From: Myoxocephalus aenaeus
Taxonomy: Eukaryota > Chordata > Actinopteri > Perciformes > Cottidae
Assembly: GCA_038501785.1 (NCBI GenBank)
Contig: JBAMJR010000154.1
Location: 4,908,001 to 4,972,000, forward strand
DNA: 64,000 bases
Direction of reading: 5' to 3'
Part shown: positions 25,571 through 38,200 of the stretch, piece after piece
Layout: every line of letters starts with the position of its first letter
How positions within the stretch are numbered: the stretch's first letter is position 1
Made by a program: the position numbers and the translations under genes
Notes under the pieces: model-generated
What the model was told of the DNA's origin: nothing
Database searches by the model: none
What the model saw: only the letters and a program-made list of their open reading frames with translations

Positions 25571-28122
25571 CTAGAGCTCGTCGTGTTCATATATGTTATA
25601 CTCCTTGGCACTGATCAGTCCGTTGCGGTCGTGGTCACTCTTGCGGAATATATCCGCCATGATCTTCTCGTAGAACGGGTCATCACGTGGATTCCCAGAT
25701 GTTTCATACTCCATTTTCAAGTATGCTTTGACCTGAAAATAAAAGCACTTAATTGTTCACACTTTAGAATCAGTAATAGACATTTATTGTACTTTTACCA
25801 CAATGCTATGATATAATAAGCAATTGTTGTGCAAAAAATACACTTCAAAAAGAAATCAGCGTATTCCCATTGATAGTGTCCCTGAGAAAAAGACCAAACT
25901 TTTAAGACCTTCATTATATCTTCACTGATGCTTATGACATCAGGGACCATAGCGCAATTGAATGTTTTACAAATCCTTAAAACCTCTGGACTAACATCAA
26001 TCCCTGCATAACATTCTGACCTGGATAAAAACATACGACTGCTACCTCGCTTTTAATAATGTCACCCAACTTTGAATGATGTACTAAATAAACATGCTCC
26101 CTGTGAACTCTTTTTTTAATTTTTATAAATATAACACCGTTCTAGTCCTTGCTTCTCCCCAAACATGTCCAAAGCTGTCAGACGCAGCTTGCACGACTGG
26201 CAGAATTTCAGGCATCAACTCAATAACCGTCTCAGATTTATGACACAAGCTAAATACCTCTGGCAGTGCGTCAGAGTTTTTGAAAATGATCACTCTTCGA
26301 GAATCAATTCCCCTGCCTTGCTCTCTCCTAAAATCTGTTTTGAAAACAAACGGTAACAGACTTTACGACATGTGTGAAGCTTTCAATCGTTATTTCATTC
26401 CTTCTTGCAATATTGTCAAACATTTCACTACTAAGTAAAGTAAACTGGTCAGTTTAAAAACACAGACCAAGCTATGGGGGGAGATTATTTAGATCCTTCC
26501 CTCAGTGCAGCACCTCTGGCTCACATTTCTTTTACATGTCATTGGCATTACGTGAAATGCTGGAAATCTGGAGGTCTGCACCGGTTATCACATTACATAA
26601 AAGGTGGTGACTTAAATAACCTTAACATTGTCCTTCTAACAAAAAAACCCTGGAATCTCCAGTAAATTCTCAAGTGAGACCGTTTCTGGAGTCAAGACCG
26701 ACATTGCAGTCAGAGCAGTCTTTAGAGTCAGTCATCGCACAACAACAGCTGCAGTATATGTATTTAACAACATCAGTGAATCCTTGGACAATCATCAACA
26801 ATGAAAAAAATTAAATCATGTTTCTCTTCTGCTACTCAAAAGACCAATCAATCAATAATTCTGTCTACGTTTGATTATGCTGACGTTGTATAGATATGCA
26901 TGTTTCTCACTTCCGAGCCTCCAAGAGCTCTGCTTCCCCATCGACTGGGGGGAAGACGTCTGTCCGCAGATTTCTTTTTAAACTTTTGAGGTGAATCAAC
27001 TTCCCAGTACAAACACTTAAATAGCCCCTATTTAAAATAATTAGGTCCTGATAATATAAATTGTTATATTCTGTAGATATTCTTCATTTCATTATTCTTA
27101 TGTCTATTAGAGTTCAGGTTGTGCAAGGTCAGTTTAACAGATACTGTCTGTGAGAAACGTTCCTCAAGGTTCCACGCTCTGCACTTAACACTCACACCTG
27201 TTTATCAGTATATTGACATTAGGGAAGCAGACTGGTCGTTGCACGTTCCAGCCTTGTGAGAAAAGACGAGGACGCAATTCTCCTCCTCTTAGAAAGGTTA
27301 GAGCCAATAGAAATGTTAGATGTTCATGACGGAAAACCGTGTATTAAAGAGCCGAACTTCCGGCTGTTCAGGGTGTTTTGGACGGTCAACCTGCGTGTTG
27401 ACTGGACGACTCCCTGCTATCGCGATTGCAGCGCTTGTTACTTTACTTGTGAGCAAGGAAAATAAATTCAGAGAACGAGAGAAGTTGTTTGACTAAGTTC
27501 TTCCGGACGCTACACCAAGCATCCAATAATTATTACGCATTAACAGTCCTAAATGTTGTAAAATGCACTTATAGCCAAATCCAGAGTTATTTTCTTCCCC
27601 CGTACAGGTGAATGAGCCTGAGAACGAGACTGGACCTCAGGAGGAGTGGACAACAGCCGGAAGAGCCGGGTAATTTTATACTCCGAAGTAAAAAAAGAAG
27701 TTTCATCTTGTGCCACTAAGCTACTGAAACAGGAATGAACAGAGCCCTGCTTTCAACGCTGTATCCAGTTCTCTTTATACATCCATCCCTTCTCCTTATC
27801 ACCTCTAATCTGTATATCATGGAGCGCTTTGCTTCCTCACAGGCGATACATTCCTCACCCACTTTTGAAAAGGTGGGATTGTCCTTCAAACAGCATGGTA
27901 TATTGTTCATTTACAGGACTGGCTGTAACGTCTGTCTTTATGCTTGGCTGCCTCTGCTCTCTGGTGACATTTGATTACAGTATCAACGGGAAACTGCACA
28001 CACTGCACAGGAAGAGTAACCGGTGTTTAAAAGAGGCCTCGTAGCAAAGTTGTTGCCATGTTAATCCAACCATAGTTATTGACTTTCCTGTCTGAGCTAC
28101 TTTTGTGACAATTACCAGCTTG

Positions 28123-28166
<44 letters not shown>

Positions 28167-30217
28167 TACCTCATCCTTTGTGAGACTTCTGTCGCTATCG
28201 AGATCCATCTGTCCGAAACCCTCCATGCTGCGTGGTCCCCTGGAAACAGAGTAGACCTCCACCTCAAAGACCACCGTAGCATTGGGCGGTACAGGATCTA
28301 TTTCATCAGGAGGAGGAACAGCACATCAAGATTCTAACAGACCACAGGCGAGTACAATGCCATAACCATGGAACATATACTGATCATGTTCATCATGCCC
28401 TAACGCAGGGGCGATGAGCTGATCAAAATAGCAGCCAACTACAGAAATTAATTAATCGATTTGGCATCAAGAGCTAGAGTCATTATGAACATGTAAAGGC
28501 CCATCAGGCATGTGACATTGATCCAGCAAGAAAGGAAAAATAATGTCAGTAGAGCAACGTGCAATTATAGCTGTTCATCTTTACTGGTGGTCCCATTGTC
28601 AGCCCTTGAGAGGTTTCATGCATGTAAAGAGGTTTACATGGATGTAAAGAGGTTTACATGGATGTAAAGAGGTTTACATGGATGTAAAGCGGTTTACATG
28701 GATGTAAAGCGGTTTACATGGATGTAAAGCAAACTGATGCCAGGAACAACTAACGCATGCACTCTCAGCAAAGCAATTTAAAAATAATCCTCCATAGCAA
28801 AAATAGTGAGATCAGCTGATGAAACGTGAAAATGCAGAATCGGCATCAGGCTGTGCAACACCACAGCCCGATCACAGCATTCAGCGCATTTATGAACAAC
28901 ATGGAAGAGGTTTGTAACACTTAGCAGCTGTTAGTTTTGTGAAAGTGCTTCAATGCATGAAAGAAAGAGCGAGAAGAAGTAGAGACCTTTAAAACGTTGT
29001 GCATGCTGACAGTACATGCCATGGGGGGGGGATGAGTAGCAAACACTGCAAGGATGTGATGCCGTTCCAACTAAAGTGCTGTGAAGGAACACAAGACAGC
29101 ATGACGGCAGCTCCTCCAGCAGAGACATTACTACACAATAATCACTTGGTAAAGTAACTTTTTGATACTTATTGAAGAAAGCACTCATAACAATCAGTTT
29201 ACTCATCACATGGAGCACTACCTGAACAGTTGTATAATGCATTCTGTGGCTCTGGAGGAGCTTTCTCAAGTCAACGACAGTGATGTTATCTTGGCTCGGG
29301 CAACTCATATTTGGCATTACTGAGACTGGAGTTTGAAAGACATGCATGTTCACCAGGCAGGGAGTGTCTAAAAAGACATCGTATCCAGTTGCATGGTGGG
29401 AAGTGTAGGATCCAGTGTGCTTAGAGTCTGAACCGTACTAGGGGCTAAAACCTTTGACGTAATGTTGTTGTGTAAATCTATGGTTTATCATTGTATATTG
29501 TTTGATAACGTGTGGTACAGATACTCATGATGTTCTGAAAACACAATGAAACTTAAAGTAATACAACATGTACGGTTTAGCAATGGACAATCTAAACCCT
29601 CTGCTGACACTATTATGCATTCACTTACCTTTGCCTTGTGCGCCAAAGGCCAGGCCAGGCGGAACAGTTATTTTTCGTTTCTCTCCAGGACACATGTCTT
29701 CCATCCCTTTATCGAGGCCCTTAATGACTTGTCCGACGCCCAGCACAAACCACTGAGGGTGCCCAGCTTTGTCTGATCGACTGAAACAAACAGTAGAAAA
29801 ACAAACATCCTGTCAAATCAATCAGCCTTCACATCCATATAAATATACATCTCTGGTTAGGGACTGCACCAATACAGTGGGGGTTTGGAGAGGGTCTGGC
29901 TTTATAATCAAATCAAATGTAAAAGTATCTCTCTTTCACGGCCTAATTTGGCTTTTAGCGATAATATCAAATAACTGCAGCTAACTTTTTTCCACCCACC
30001 TGCAGTAGAACTGAGAACCATCTGTGGCGAGGTACCCATCGTAGTGGACGTTCATCAGATCTCCTCTTTTACTCTTTTGAGTGCACTGCTCGGGCTTGAA
30101 CAAAACTTCGATCTGGACCTCGCCGTCCAGATCAGCCGTGGACGCCAAAACACACCACGAACTGAGCTGTGAAGACACAAAGAGGCACAGAGTGCAGCCT
30201 ACGAGCCTCCACATCAT
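25571..30217 (-). CDS. FKBP7: FKBP7, ER-lumenal FK506-binding prolyl isomerase with EF-hands
   Basis: Peptidyl-prolyl cis-trans isomerase of the ER lumen that assists protein folding. Four coding exons in transcript order: 30217-30000, 29780-29629, 28297-28170 and 25732-25571, giving 660 nt, 219 aa. Residues 1-26 form a signal peptide (MMWRLVGCTLCLFVSSQ...). The FKBP domain follows (VQIEVLFKPEQC, HYDGYL, HPQWFVLGVGQVIKGLD, MCPGEKRK, PPNATVVFEVEVY). There are two EF-hand loops, DLDSDRSLTKDE and DHDRNGLISAKE, and a C-terminal HDEL retrieval signal. The sibling FKBP14 has the same plan, but the GHPQWFVLGVGQVIKGLD block fits FKBP7. Exon 3 is preceded by a pyrimidine-rich acceptor (ctgatgaaatag). 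A second ATG follows the first immediately. It is divergent from GLS. Confidence 0.95.
26164..27010 (+). mobile_element. Decayed non-LTR retrotransposon (LINE) in FKBP7 intron 3
   Basis: The broken plus-strand translation shows pieces typical of fish LINE ORF2: HDWQNFRHQLNN (about 26190-26225), SAAPLAHIS (about 26508), KGGDLNNLN (about 26601-26630) and STFDYADVV (26864-26890). Their order matches a reverse-transcriptase region and its C-terminal extension. Frameshifts and stops make it non-functional. The clade assignment (L2/CR1/Rex-like) is inferred and the limits are approximate. Confidence 0.65.
28127..28166. repeat. (AAT)n microsatellite
   Basis: About 13 AAT trinucleotide units end three bases from the splice donor of FKBP7 exon 3 (on the minus strand the donor gtaatt runs directly into the repeat). 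Confidence 0.97.
28621..28730. repeat. 20-bp tandem minisatellite with self-complementary units
   Basis: Five full copies and a half copy of the unit GATGTAAAGAGGTTTACATG lie in FKBP7 intron 2. The first three units carry A and the last ones C at the tenth base (AAAGA versus AAAGC). Each unit is itself an inverted repeat (ATGTAAA with TTTACAT). Confidence 0.95.
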
Positions 30218-31825
30218 GCCGCGGTCTGTATTCGTGGCAACTTCAGGGAGTGACGTTAATACACACCAGAGGACGTGGAGAGCTGCTGCTGTATGAGGGA
30301 GTTCACTGCCCTGAATTTAGACTGTCGGGGATTTTCTCCCTCCTCGTTCGGTAAATCCCACCTCCTTCACTATAATTGGCCCAAGCCTTCCTTTAGCTAT
30401 CGCTCATTGGACTAGAGAAGCTTGCTGTGGCTTGCAGCCTGGCAGACAAAACTAAGAGCATCAACATCATCCGGGTTACTCAATTTTATTCCAAACAGCT
30501 ATCAACAGGTACTGAATAACTGGAAGTGGGAAATATGTTAAAAACGCTACACGTGAATATTATACATGCATACAATTGCTGTAAAACTAAAACTGTAAAA
30601 ATACTTCTGCATCAAGTCTGAGATTCATTGTCATCACATAGTAGTTTATAAACTGGATAAAACGTTACAGAACTAAGAGCAGCTTCCGGTACAGTAAAAC
30701 ATAATGTCAGGTACATGACAAATTAAACACTGAGCATGAGCCATATTTGAGTAGTTAAATCTTTACTGACAGTGGTGGCACTTTCAACTGGCGTGACGAG
30801 TTTAAATGATCTCCAGTTTTGAGAAAAAAGTTGAACATTTGTTAGGTAGACTGATAGCCTACCTAACAAATGTTCAACTTTTACTTTTTATTTTTTCAAG
30901 AAATCAAGGTAGTTTGTCAACTTCCATGACCTGAAAATTTATCTTTTAAAATTGACAAACATGTGCAATTCATGGCACAATTCATTCAGGATCAAAACAT
31001 GTTTGTTTCTTCAGATATAACTACGTTTGCCCCTTTTCTTGTCTTTAAGGTCTCTATTTCTCTGCAGCTGCTTTACATGTCTTGGTTGGTCTCTTTGTAG
31101 TCTTTTTGTGCATCTTTGCAGTTTTCTTTTATGTTGTTTTGTGGTCATGTCGAGTCTCTTCTTGACACTGTCTCTTCAGCAATCCACCCGTGGTTGTAGT
31201 GTTATCCATAGTCTGTATTACTGACAGTAGATGGCCGTCGGCACGCCCCCATTGGACAGCAGCAAAACGCATTTTAGACTAAAATAATTCAGATTAAGTG
31301 TACTCATGGGTAACTGAACTGAAAGTATAACTGTATAAAATATATTTGTCAGAGTCTAGCTTTAAGATAAGCATAGATAAGATTTTACTTTCAGTTTCAG
31401 AAATATTTCCAAAAGGAGTGTACATGTTTTTTTTTTTTTTTAAAGGTGAGCCTGTTTGTTGGCCCCCGTCCACAGCATTACATTCCTTTGCTCCCGTGCT
31501 GGTACTCCTGCCATGCGAAGAGATTCTATCATCCTACAGTGTAGGAAAAAAGAAAAAAAGAAAACCGGACTTGACAGACACAAAGACGCTCCAATGGGAA
31601 ACTTAAAAGCGCCATAAATTATCTACGGACGCGCGCGTCATTTTGATTCCACCAATGAGAGCCGCGGGGGCGTGCACATGCGCTCCTATTTATTTTTGGA
31701 ACGCCGGTGTTTCTGAGTCATCGCGCCTCAGCCAGTCCACGTAGTAGCAGACGCAACGGCCGTTTAGTCGCTACCGGATACAATTGGAAACACGACTTTC
31801 CCCGTAATTACCCGACAGGATTGAG
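30218..31825. promoter_or_regulatory. Divergent region between FKBP7 (-) and GLS (+)
   Basis: The FKBP7 promoter should lie just right of 30217. The GLS promoter is the CG-rich stretch from about 31620. The middle holds a perfect hairpin (30826-30882) and a 16-T run near 31425. A CCAATGAGAG motif (31650), an AP-1-type TGAGTCA (31714) and a TATTTATTTTT (31686) precede the GLS start. Confidence 0.5.
30826..30882. repeat. Perfect inverted repeat, 24-bp arms, 9-nt loop
   Basis: Arms 30826-30849 and 30859-30882 are exact reverse complements around a 9-base loop (ACTGATAGC). They lie between FKBP7 and GLS, within neither coding sequence. This could be a small MITE core or another foldback element. 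No known microRNA is recognised. Confidence 0.9.
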
Positions 31826-32290
31826 ATGTTACATTTTAGGTCTTCGACAGTGCTGAAGGAGTTGTTTGAAGCCACCCTCAAGCGTCCCTTGTCCGGCTCG
31901 AGACAGAAGACCTGGTTACCGACCCGCCACTGCCGCTTCGGCACCGCCTCCGTTGATGCCAGATCCGCGTCCGCGCGACTGAAGGTCCTCTATGCCGCGA
32001 CGCATCGCCCGGTGCTCCGCGCCGCTCCGCGCGTCGCCTCGTTCCGTTCGTACTGCACGAAGACGGAGGGCGCCGTGGAGCTGGACGAGCAGTTGAAGAA
32101 GGATGGGGTCGGCGGCGAAGAAGCCAGTGACAAGTAGGTGTCAAGGGCTTCCTCTCGGAACAAACCGGTCGGGCACCACACCGTGGTACGTTACGGTTGG
32201 TCCGCGATGTTCGGCGGTTAGTGACGCATTCAGTCGCGAGCGGATGTACTTTACGCTGTTCGCCAGCGGTTACGATCGCTGTTAAAACCG
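31620..32290 (+). promoter_or_regulatory. GLS: GLS promoter and CpG-rich first exon
   Basis: CG dinucleotides are dense (for example ACGCGCGCGTCATTTTG at 31628-31644) compared with the surrounding AT-rich sequence, which fits a CpG-island promoter. It covers the 5' UTR, coding exon 1 and the start of intron 1. The human GLS 5' UTR has a GCA repeat; no such tract is present at 31730-31825. Confidence 0.65.
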
Positions 32291-35200
32291 CGTTAGATAG
32301 CGTTCAGTAACTTGCTTACTGAACATCTTACAACGTGACATGCTACACAGATGTATTGCCTACAAACCAAAACAACCTCATTTAAAAACACACATGAAGT
32401 AGCTAGCTACAAGAATACAGCTCGACTGCCATGGCTTCACAGCGGCAGCTAGCACACCATGTGTGCGACTTGAATACTGGGTGCAGCCTCCGAAGGCGTG
32501 GTGCCACGAAGATATATACACAATACGGCGCCAGTAACTTACCCAAAAGATAATTAGGAATGTATTTTGACCTTGACCGGCTCGTCTGTAACGTTGGGTC
32601 AGCTACCTGGACCAGGTAGCTGACCCAACGTTACAGACGGGACCCGTGGAGACAACTCGGTGCGGCAGCGGGATCCCCGTGACAAGGTCATGATAACACC
32701 AACTCATAGCCGGGATACAAGATGGATCTTGATAGATGGAAGGTTTTTTCTTCTTCACTTTATAGGTTGTTTTCATAAGGATTGCTGCCTCGCTGGAGAT
32801 CAGACCGTGTGAACTTGATTTAAGGCTTCTGGTCATTTCTACTGTGACGTAGAGGCACTCTCGTTAGTGAAGTGACCTAGGTCACAGCTTGAGGGCCGCT
32901 CCGGACTACTGGTGGTACCTGCTTTCAGTCCTGTCCAGCAGTCCAACAAGAAAGCCCCCATTTTTAGTCTGTGTGGCTACAACTGCTTCATGCGACAGTA
33001 ATGCATAGAAAACATACCAACACAAATGTGTTGTTTAAATGTCCACAGTTGTGGTAAAAATTGCTTCCAGTTAAAATGCATGCCAACTATTTGTGCATAG
33101 TTCTTATCATCCCCTGACTTGTCTGAAGAAGAACTGGCACTTCCAGTTTATAGGGCTGTAGACATGAAACCCAAGCCGCCTTGTTTTATAAGCGACTGCT
33201 CCATGTCCAGATTGTGCCATTTGTCCAAGTCCATGCAGTTGTTATGCTGTTTATCAGTAATTTCAGTCCGCATTTGTAATTACAGAATAACGCACTTTTA
33301 CAAGGTGGAAGATACCAGATTAAGCTCAAAGCAGTTTGTAAGGATTGTAAAATGTCTCAATGTAAAAGGTATTATATTTAGGGATTTCTTTTTTAATGTA
33401 GATTTAAAGTTTTTGTTGCTGTCCCCGTCCACAGCAGTACATTGCTTACTCCGATAATACTGTCAGTTTCTCTAAACTGGAGGTGTGCAATCCACCACTT
33501 ACTGTAGATAATACACTGACTACAGATAAGTACCTCATACAACCACACTTCAAATCACCCAATTTATCCCTTAAGAGTGAGCTACAGTCTCCCATATCGC
33601 CACACTACTGTAAAGCATGTTCACAGCTTACAAAGCCCAGTACTGATGTTGAAGTCAGCTGTCCAGTTACACGAGTGAACAAAGCTCTTGATTCAGATTC
33701 ATAGCTGTACATTGTTCAATATGCCTTATGTTGTGTGCAGGAAGTTAGTCACTCTTTAATTTCACATTTCAATTCCTCAGCTGGCATTCTCCAACTATCT
33801 CTGAGTCAGTAGCTGTCCAGTCTATAACAGCCCAACTATTTTCCCCTAAAGGAACACAATGTGTAATTCCACATAGCCGATCCTTGGTATAACTGGACGA
33901 TTCAGTGTTTGACTGATATTACCTTCTCAGAGCCTTACAGACTAAGTGTCCTTGGCTTACAGCCATCTACCCAGATCAATTTGTGGGATCAGTTACGGCT
34001 TTAGTTGGTCGAGGTGAATAAGATGAAGATATCAAAAACAGAACAGACAAATGACTGCTGTGAAATGCATGACAGAATTAGAACGTGAAAGACACACTTG
34101 GTGTTAACACACTTCACTAAGGGAGTGTGTGTAAGCTTAAGTCACTGATATGACCCTGGATATCCCCACACTCAGGCCAGACAATGGAATATTCATTTAC
34201 AGCTAGCTTTTGATGCAAGATGACTAGACCACTGACATGAGGTGAAGTGAACAATAAATGCACTGAAGGCTGTGTGAATACAATACTGGCAATCAATATG
34301 GCGCTGTAAATAGATTTGAAAAAAATCACAGCTTAATCTTTACCTAGTATCCAGGAAACTCTCAAAGTGCTCTGCTTACACCAATGAGCAGCCATCCAGA
34401 GACAAATTGATTGAGCCATCTGCCTGTATAGAGGAAGGAGATTTTTTTTTTATAAATGTACCAGTCGAGAGAAACAAGATATTTTTAAAGTGTAGTCACA
34501 CCGGACTTGTCCTGCAGTTTTGGTCAATAAAGCCACCGTCTCCACCAAGCAGTTTACTTCGTTACACATTAGAACAGTTATTTTCTCCTTCCCATTAGAA
34601 AAAGTTGTAGAAGTTTCAATAAAGCAGAGTCAATACTAAAAAGGTGTAGTTAAAACACTGCAGGCCAGCGAATGGTCAGGATGAATTGACTCTAGCGTGT
34701 CATCCTGCATGATATTTTAAATGGCCAAGCTAATGGTGACAAATTTTTTTGGTCACTCAACCCAGATTTAACAAATGTCATGCCGCAAAACTGCGCCATA
34801 GATTCAACAAAACTCTTCGGTTTGGTTGCTAATGAAAAGATTCAGAGAGTGCCTCGTTGATAAATTGTCACGCCAGTGTCACACAGCCCACTAAGGTGGA
34901 CCAGCTGAGAACTCCGCCTACATTGAGGGGATACTAGCCACAGTAAAGAAAAAAGAAAGAGAAACACCCTTGGTACGGAAAAGTGAATCTATTTGAGGAA
35001 ACAGTTTTAGTTCCATCACGCACGTGCAAAAAGACAACTGGGGATAGACCCAAATGTAGATAGACACAGTGATTATAGTAACAAAATACCAAAAAGAAAA
35101 CTTACAAAGCAGGTGAGTCCAAAAATCGGTAACTTAAAATCCAACAGGCAAATCAGCCATGTGCACACGGGCTATCACCAGAACATAGCAGACGAACCAA

Positions 35201-38200
35201 CACAGAGAAAGAGGGGAACACAAGGTTCAAATACACCGGGGAGGTGCAGGTGATTAGACACAGGTGGATTCAATCAGGGGTGGGGCAAACCATTACAGTT
35301 GCGGGAGAACTTACAAAGGCAGGAAGTGAAGTGATCTGAAATGAGAGGAGAGGTGAGTAACGTGACATAAAACAGGAAATACGGAAATGACAAAAATAAA
35401 GAAACTTAACTTGACAAATGCAACTGCTGCACAGAATAAAGGAGGGAAAACATAAAAGACAGGAAGTGAAACAAACATGGGACACAAGATGTAGGGAACT
35501 TCAAAATATGACAGGGAAACAATCTAAACCAAAACCGAGATCGTGACAACTGAGAATATCAACCATCCACAAGATTATGTGATATGCATATGTGGCACAT
35601 GTTAATGCCGCCGTCTGCCCCATCTTGTCGCAGTAAGCTGTCCGTCAGTATTTATGACGGGTGAAGTTTAGTTGCAGCATGCCTATTATACATTTTTCTT
35701 GCTGACTTGCTCTTGATCTCAATGAAAACTTCCTGTGGCTTCTTTTTATTGTTTGTGTGTCTTTGTTTTTCCTTCAGAGCACTGGAAATGAAAGGCCACT
35801 AAAACTGCCCAGAAAATTAGTTACTAGAGTTAAAGAAGTTACCTAAAAGGATTTGAAGTAAAAGGCAACAGTGGGAAAAAAAAAAGGGCAACTTGACGAC
35901 GGATATGAACGCAGCCATATACTGTAGCACTGATAATACCTAATAACACCGTGCCTGAGCAGAAATGAACACTATGCGTTTGAAAATGTTGCATTAATAA
36001 GACCAGAGGCAGATCTGAACAAACGACAACAATGGTGGAATAATTTGAAGAGAAGCTGTTAGAATAAAGCCGCGTTTCCGTTCATCCATTTTTATGCACA
36101 TTTCGCATGAGTTTTTGGTTTGTCGTTTATCCTTCAACTTTGTTTACTGGTGGATTACGGCCATGCGAGGCATACAGCGCCAATTTATGATGAAACTATG
36201 CTGTAGCAGAGTTTAATCGCCCCAAATAAGTTGACGGAAAGTAACATCTCCTTTTTGCAACAATGTTCTCAAGGAAGATATTCAGTTTTGGCCTGGGATC
36301 ATTATGCTCCTGATCTGCTGCAGAGTTTATGCACTCAATTTCTTGCTCTACCAGGTGAGCTACATTGGTGACCTCTTTTTTATACTTTTTTAGAAGAAAT
36401 GTCCTCAGGCAAGTATGTGAACAATGCACCTTGTGCTGCAGTCACTTATTTACAGATACAAAGCAAATGTATCATGAGCCTTTGCTCAAATGCATCCTAA
36501 TTTGCCCTCCTGGTTTCTGCAGTTGCTGCACAATTTGCTGCCTTTTGGGCCCTCTAAGCAGAATATGCATGCTTCTAGAAACACCAACGGCCATCCCCTG
36601 CTAAAGAGGGTTTTCTCAGTCCAACTTGCAACGGCAAACACTGGTAGGAAGCTGTTGCACAGGTTGGACAAAATATGATTGATCCATCATTCTATCCTTA
36701 ATTCAAGTTGCTTGTAAACACATCACTGAGGTGTATCATCCGTTGCACACCAGTTTGCCATTTGCCTTGTGATAATGCGGTGCACCTGTCGACTGCTGTA
36801 CGGAACGCTGTTGGAGTGACAGATGTGCTGGTCAATAACACTCCCTTTAAATTAGGCATGCCCGACAGACAGCATTTTTGTCGATCTTGGTTTGTTTGCA
36901 CATGTTCAGACGCAGTTACCTTGGCTGTATGTGGAGTGTTTACTCTGTGGAGCGCAGGGGATGTACCAGAAGAGAAGAGATGAAGGCAGAGAGGAGGTGC
37001 AGAATGACTCCGGGCGTATCACATGCTGATGGGGCTCATGTGACGCGGCCATTGCTTTGTCCGGGTTGAATCCGAAGCATCTGTGCCGTGTAAAAGCTCC
37101 TGTTTAATGGGGTACCTGTGAGGACAAGTTTGGCTATTAGTGGAAAAAGGTTGCATTGAACGGCATTATGACTTATTTAATGTGCTGCATGATCTTTAGA
37201 AACAGGATGTTTGAGTGGGACTGATTTGATTGGACAAGACCATTTTGAATACTGATTCTGCACTGAGGGGAGTTTGCCCCGCTGCAGGCCATGCTGCTGT
37301 GTCATGACCAGCGTGTGAACGGGCCACAATGTTGGCTTTATTAAGCCAAGAGCCACTGAGGGCTGGGCAGCGCTAAAGACAAGAGAATTCCTGGAATTTA
37401 GGCCTGGTCTAACACTGCTCCAGACACTACCGCCTGTACCGGGGCATGATGTTTCTGTAATCAAACCATTAGAGATACAGTACCACATATAGTTACACGA
37501 CTGACTTGAAAAAACAGTGTAGCTCGCTATGCAGGAGGTTCTTATGATTTATTATGACCCTTTTTGATTGTTTGTTTTTCACTATAAAGGTCCTGTGAAG
37601 CAACAAAAAGATTAGCTTCTTAACAAAATGTAAGGTCAAGCAAATTCCAGTATGTTTGTGATGGTTATCGAGATAATATTGTGCATTGTTATTATTATGG
37701 CCAAGAGAATAGTGACGTTACATTTTCACATCTTTCTATGCCGATCAAGTACCAAATTGCCCTGGTAGTATTTGGTGTCAACTATTGTCTAGATTGAAAG
37801 GACTTTCTAAATAAATTGGTGTTGTCTCTAAAACGCTTATTTCTATCCTTTTTTTTAATTATAAAGCTGTTAGAGCTGCGTGTCCCAACACAGTGTTTTG
37901 AGCGAAGGGACCATGTAGTGACCAATTTGTGATAATTTACCCCATATTTTTTTTTTAGCCAGACCAGGGAGCACTGCCAACAGAAAACATTCAGTAATGT
38001 TGTCCTGCACAATGAAGGCTTTGGGCACTATGTTCCACAAACGGACACACACGCCTCTGTGTCTAACGCTTCCACTTGGATAGCATGTTTCCAGTATAGC
38101 CGCTTGAATCCCTCTCTAATTTGATAAGACTGTATCAACAGCTGCAGATAAGCTCTGTGTTTACACTGGCAAGCCAGGTGGGAAAAGGCATTATTGTGGC

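Noticed and set aside
28621..28730. Regularly repeated 20-bp palindromic units resembling a CRISPR array.
   Set aside because: There are no unique spacers, the units are tandem, and the context is a vertebrate intron. It is a minisatellite.
28931..29353. A 140-codon minus-strand open frame between FKBP7 exons 2 and 3.
   Set aside because: It has no homology to FKBP7 or any recognised domain, and the flanking exons join in phase without it.
36196..36671. Open frames at 36196-36429 (minus) and 36486-36678 that might be transposase remnants.
   Set aside because: I could not match any transposase motif or terminal repeat, so it is left as unassigned intron sequence.
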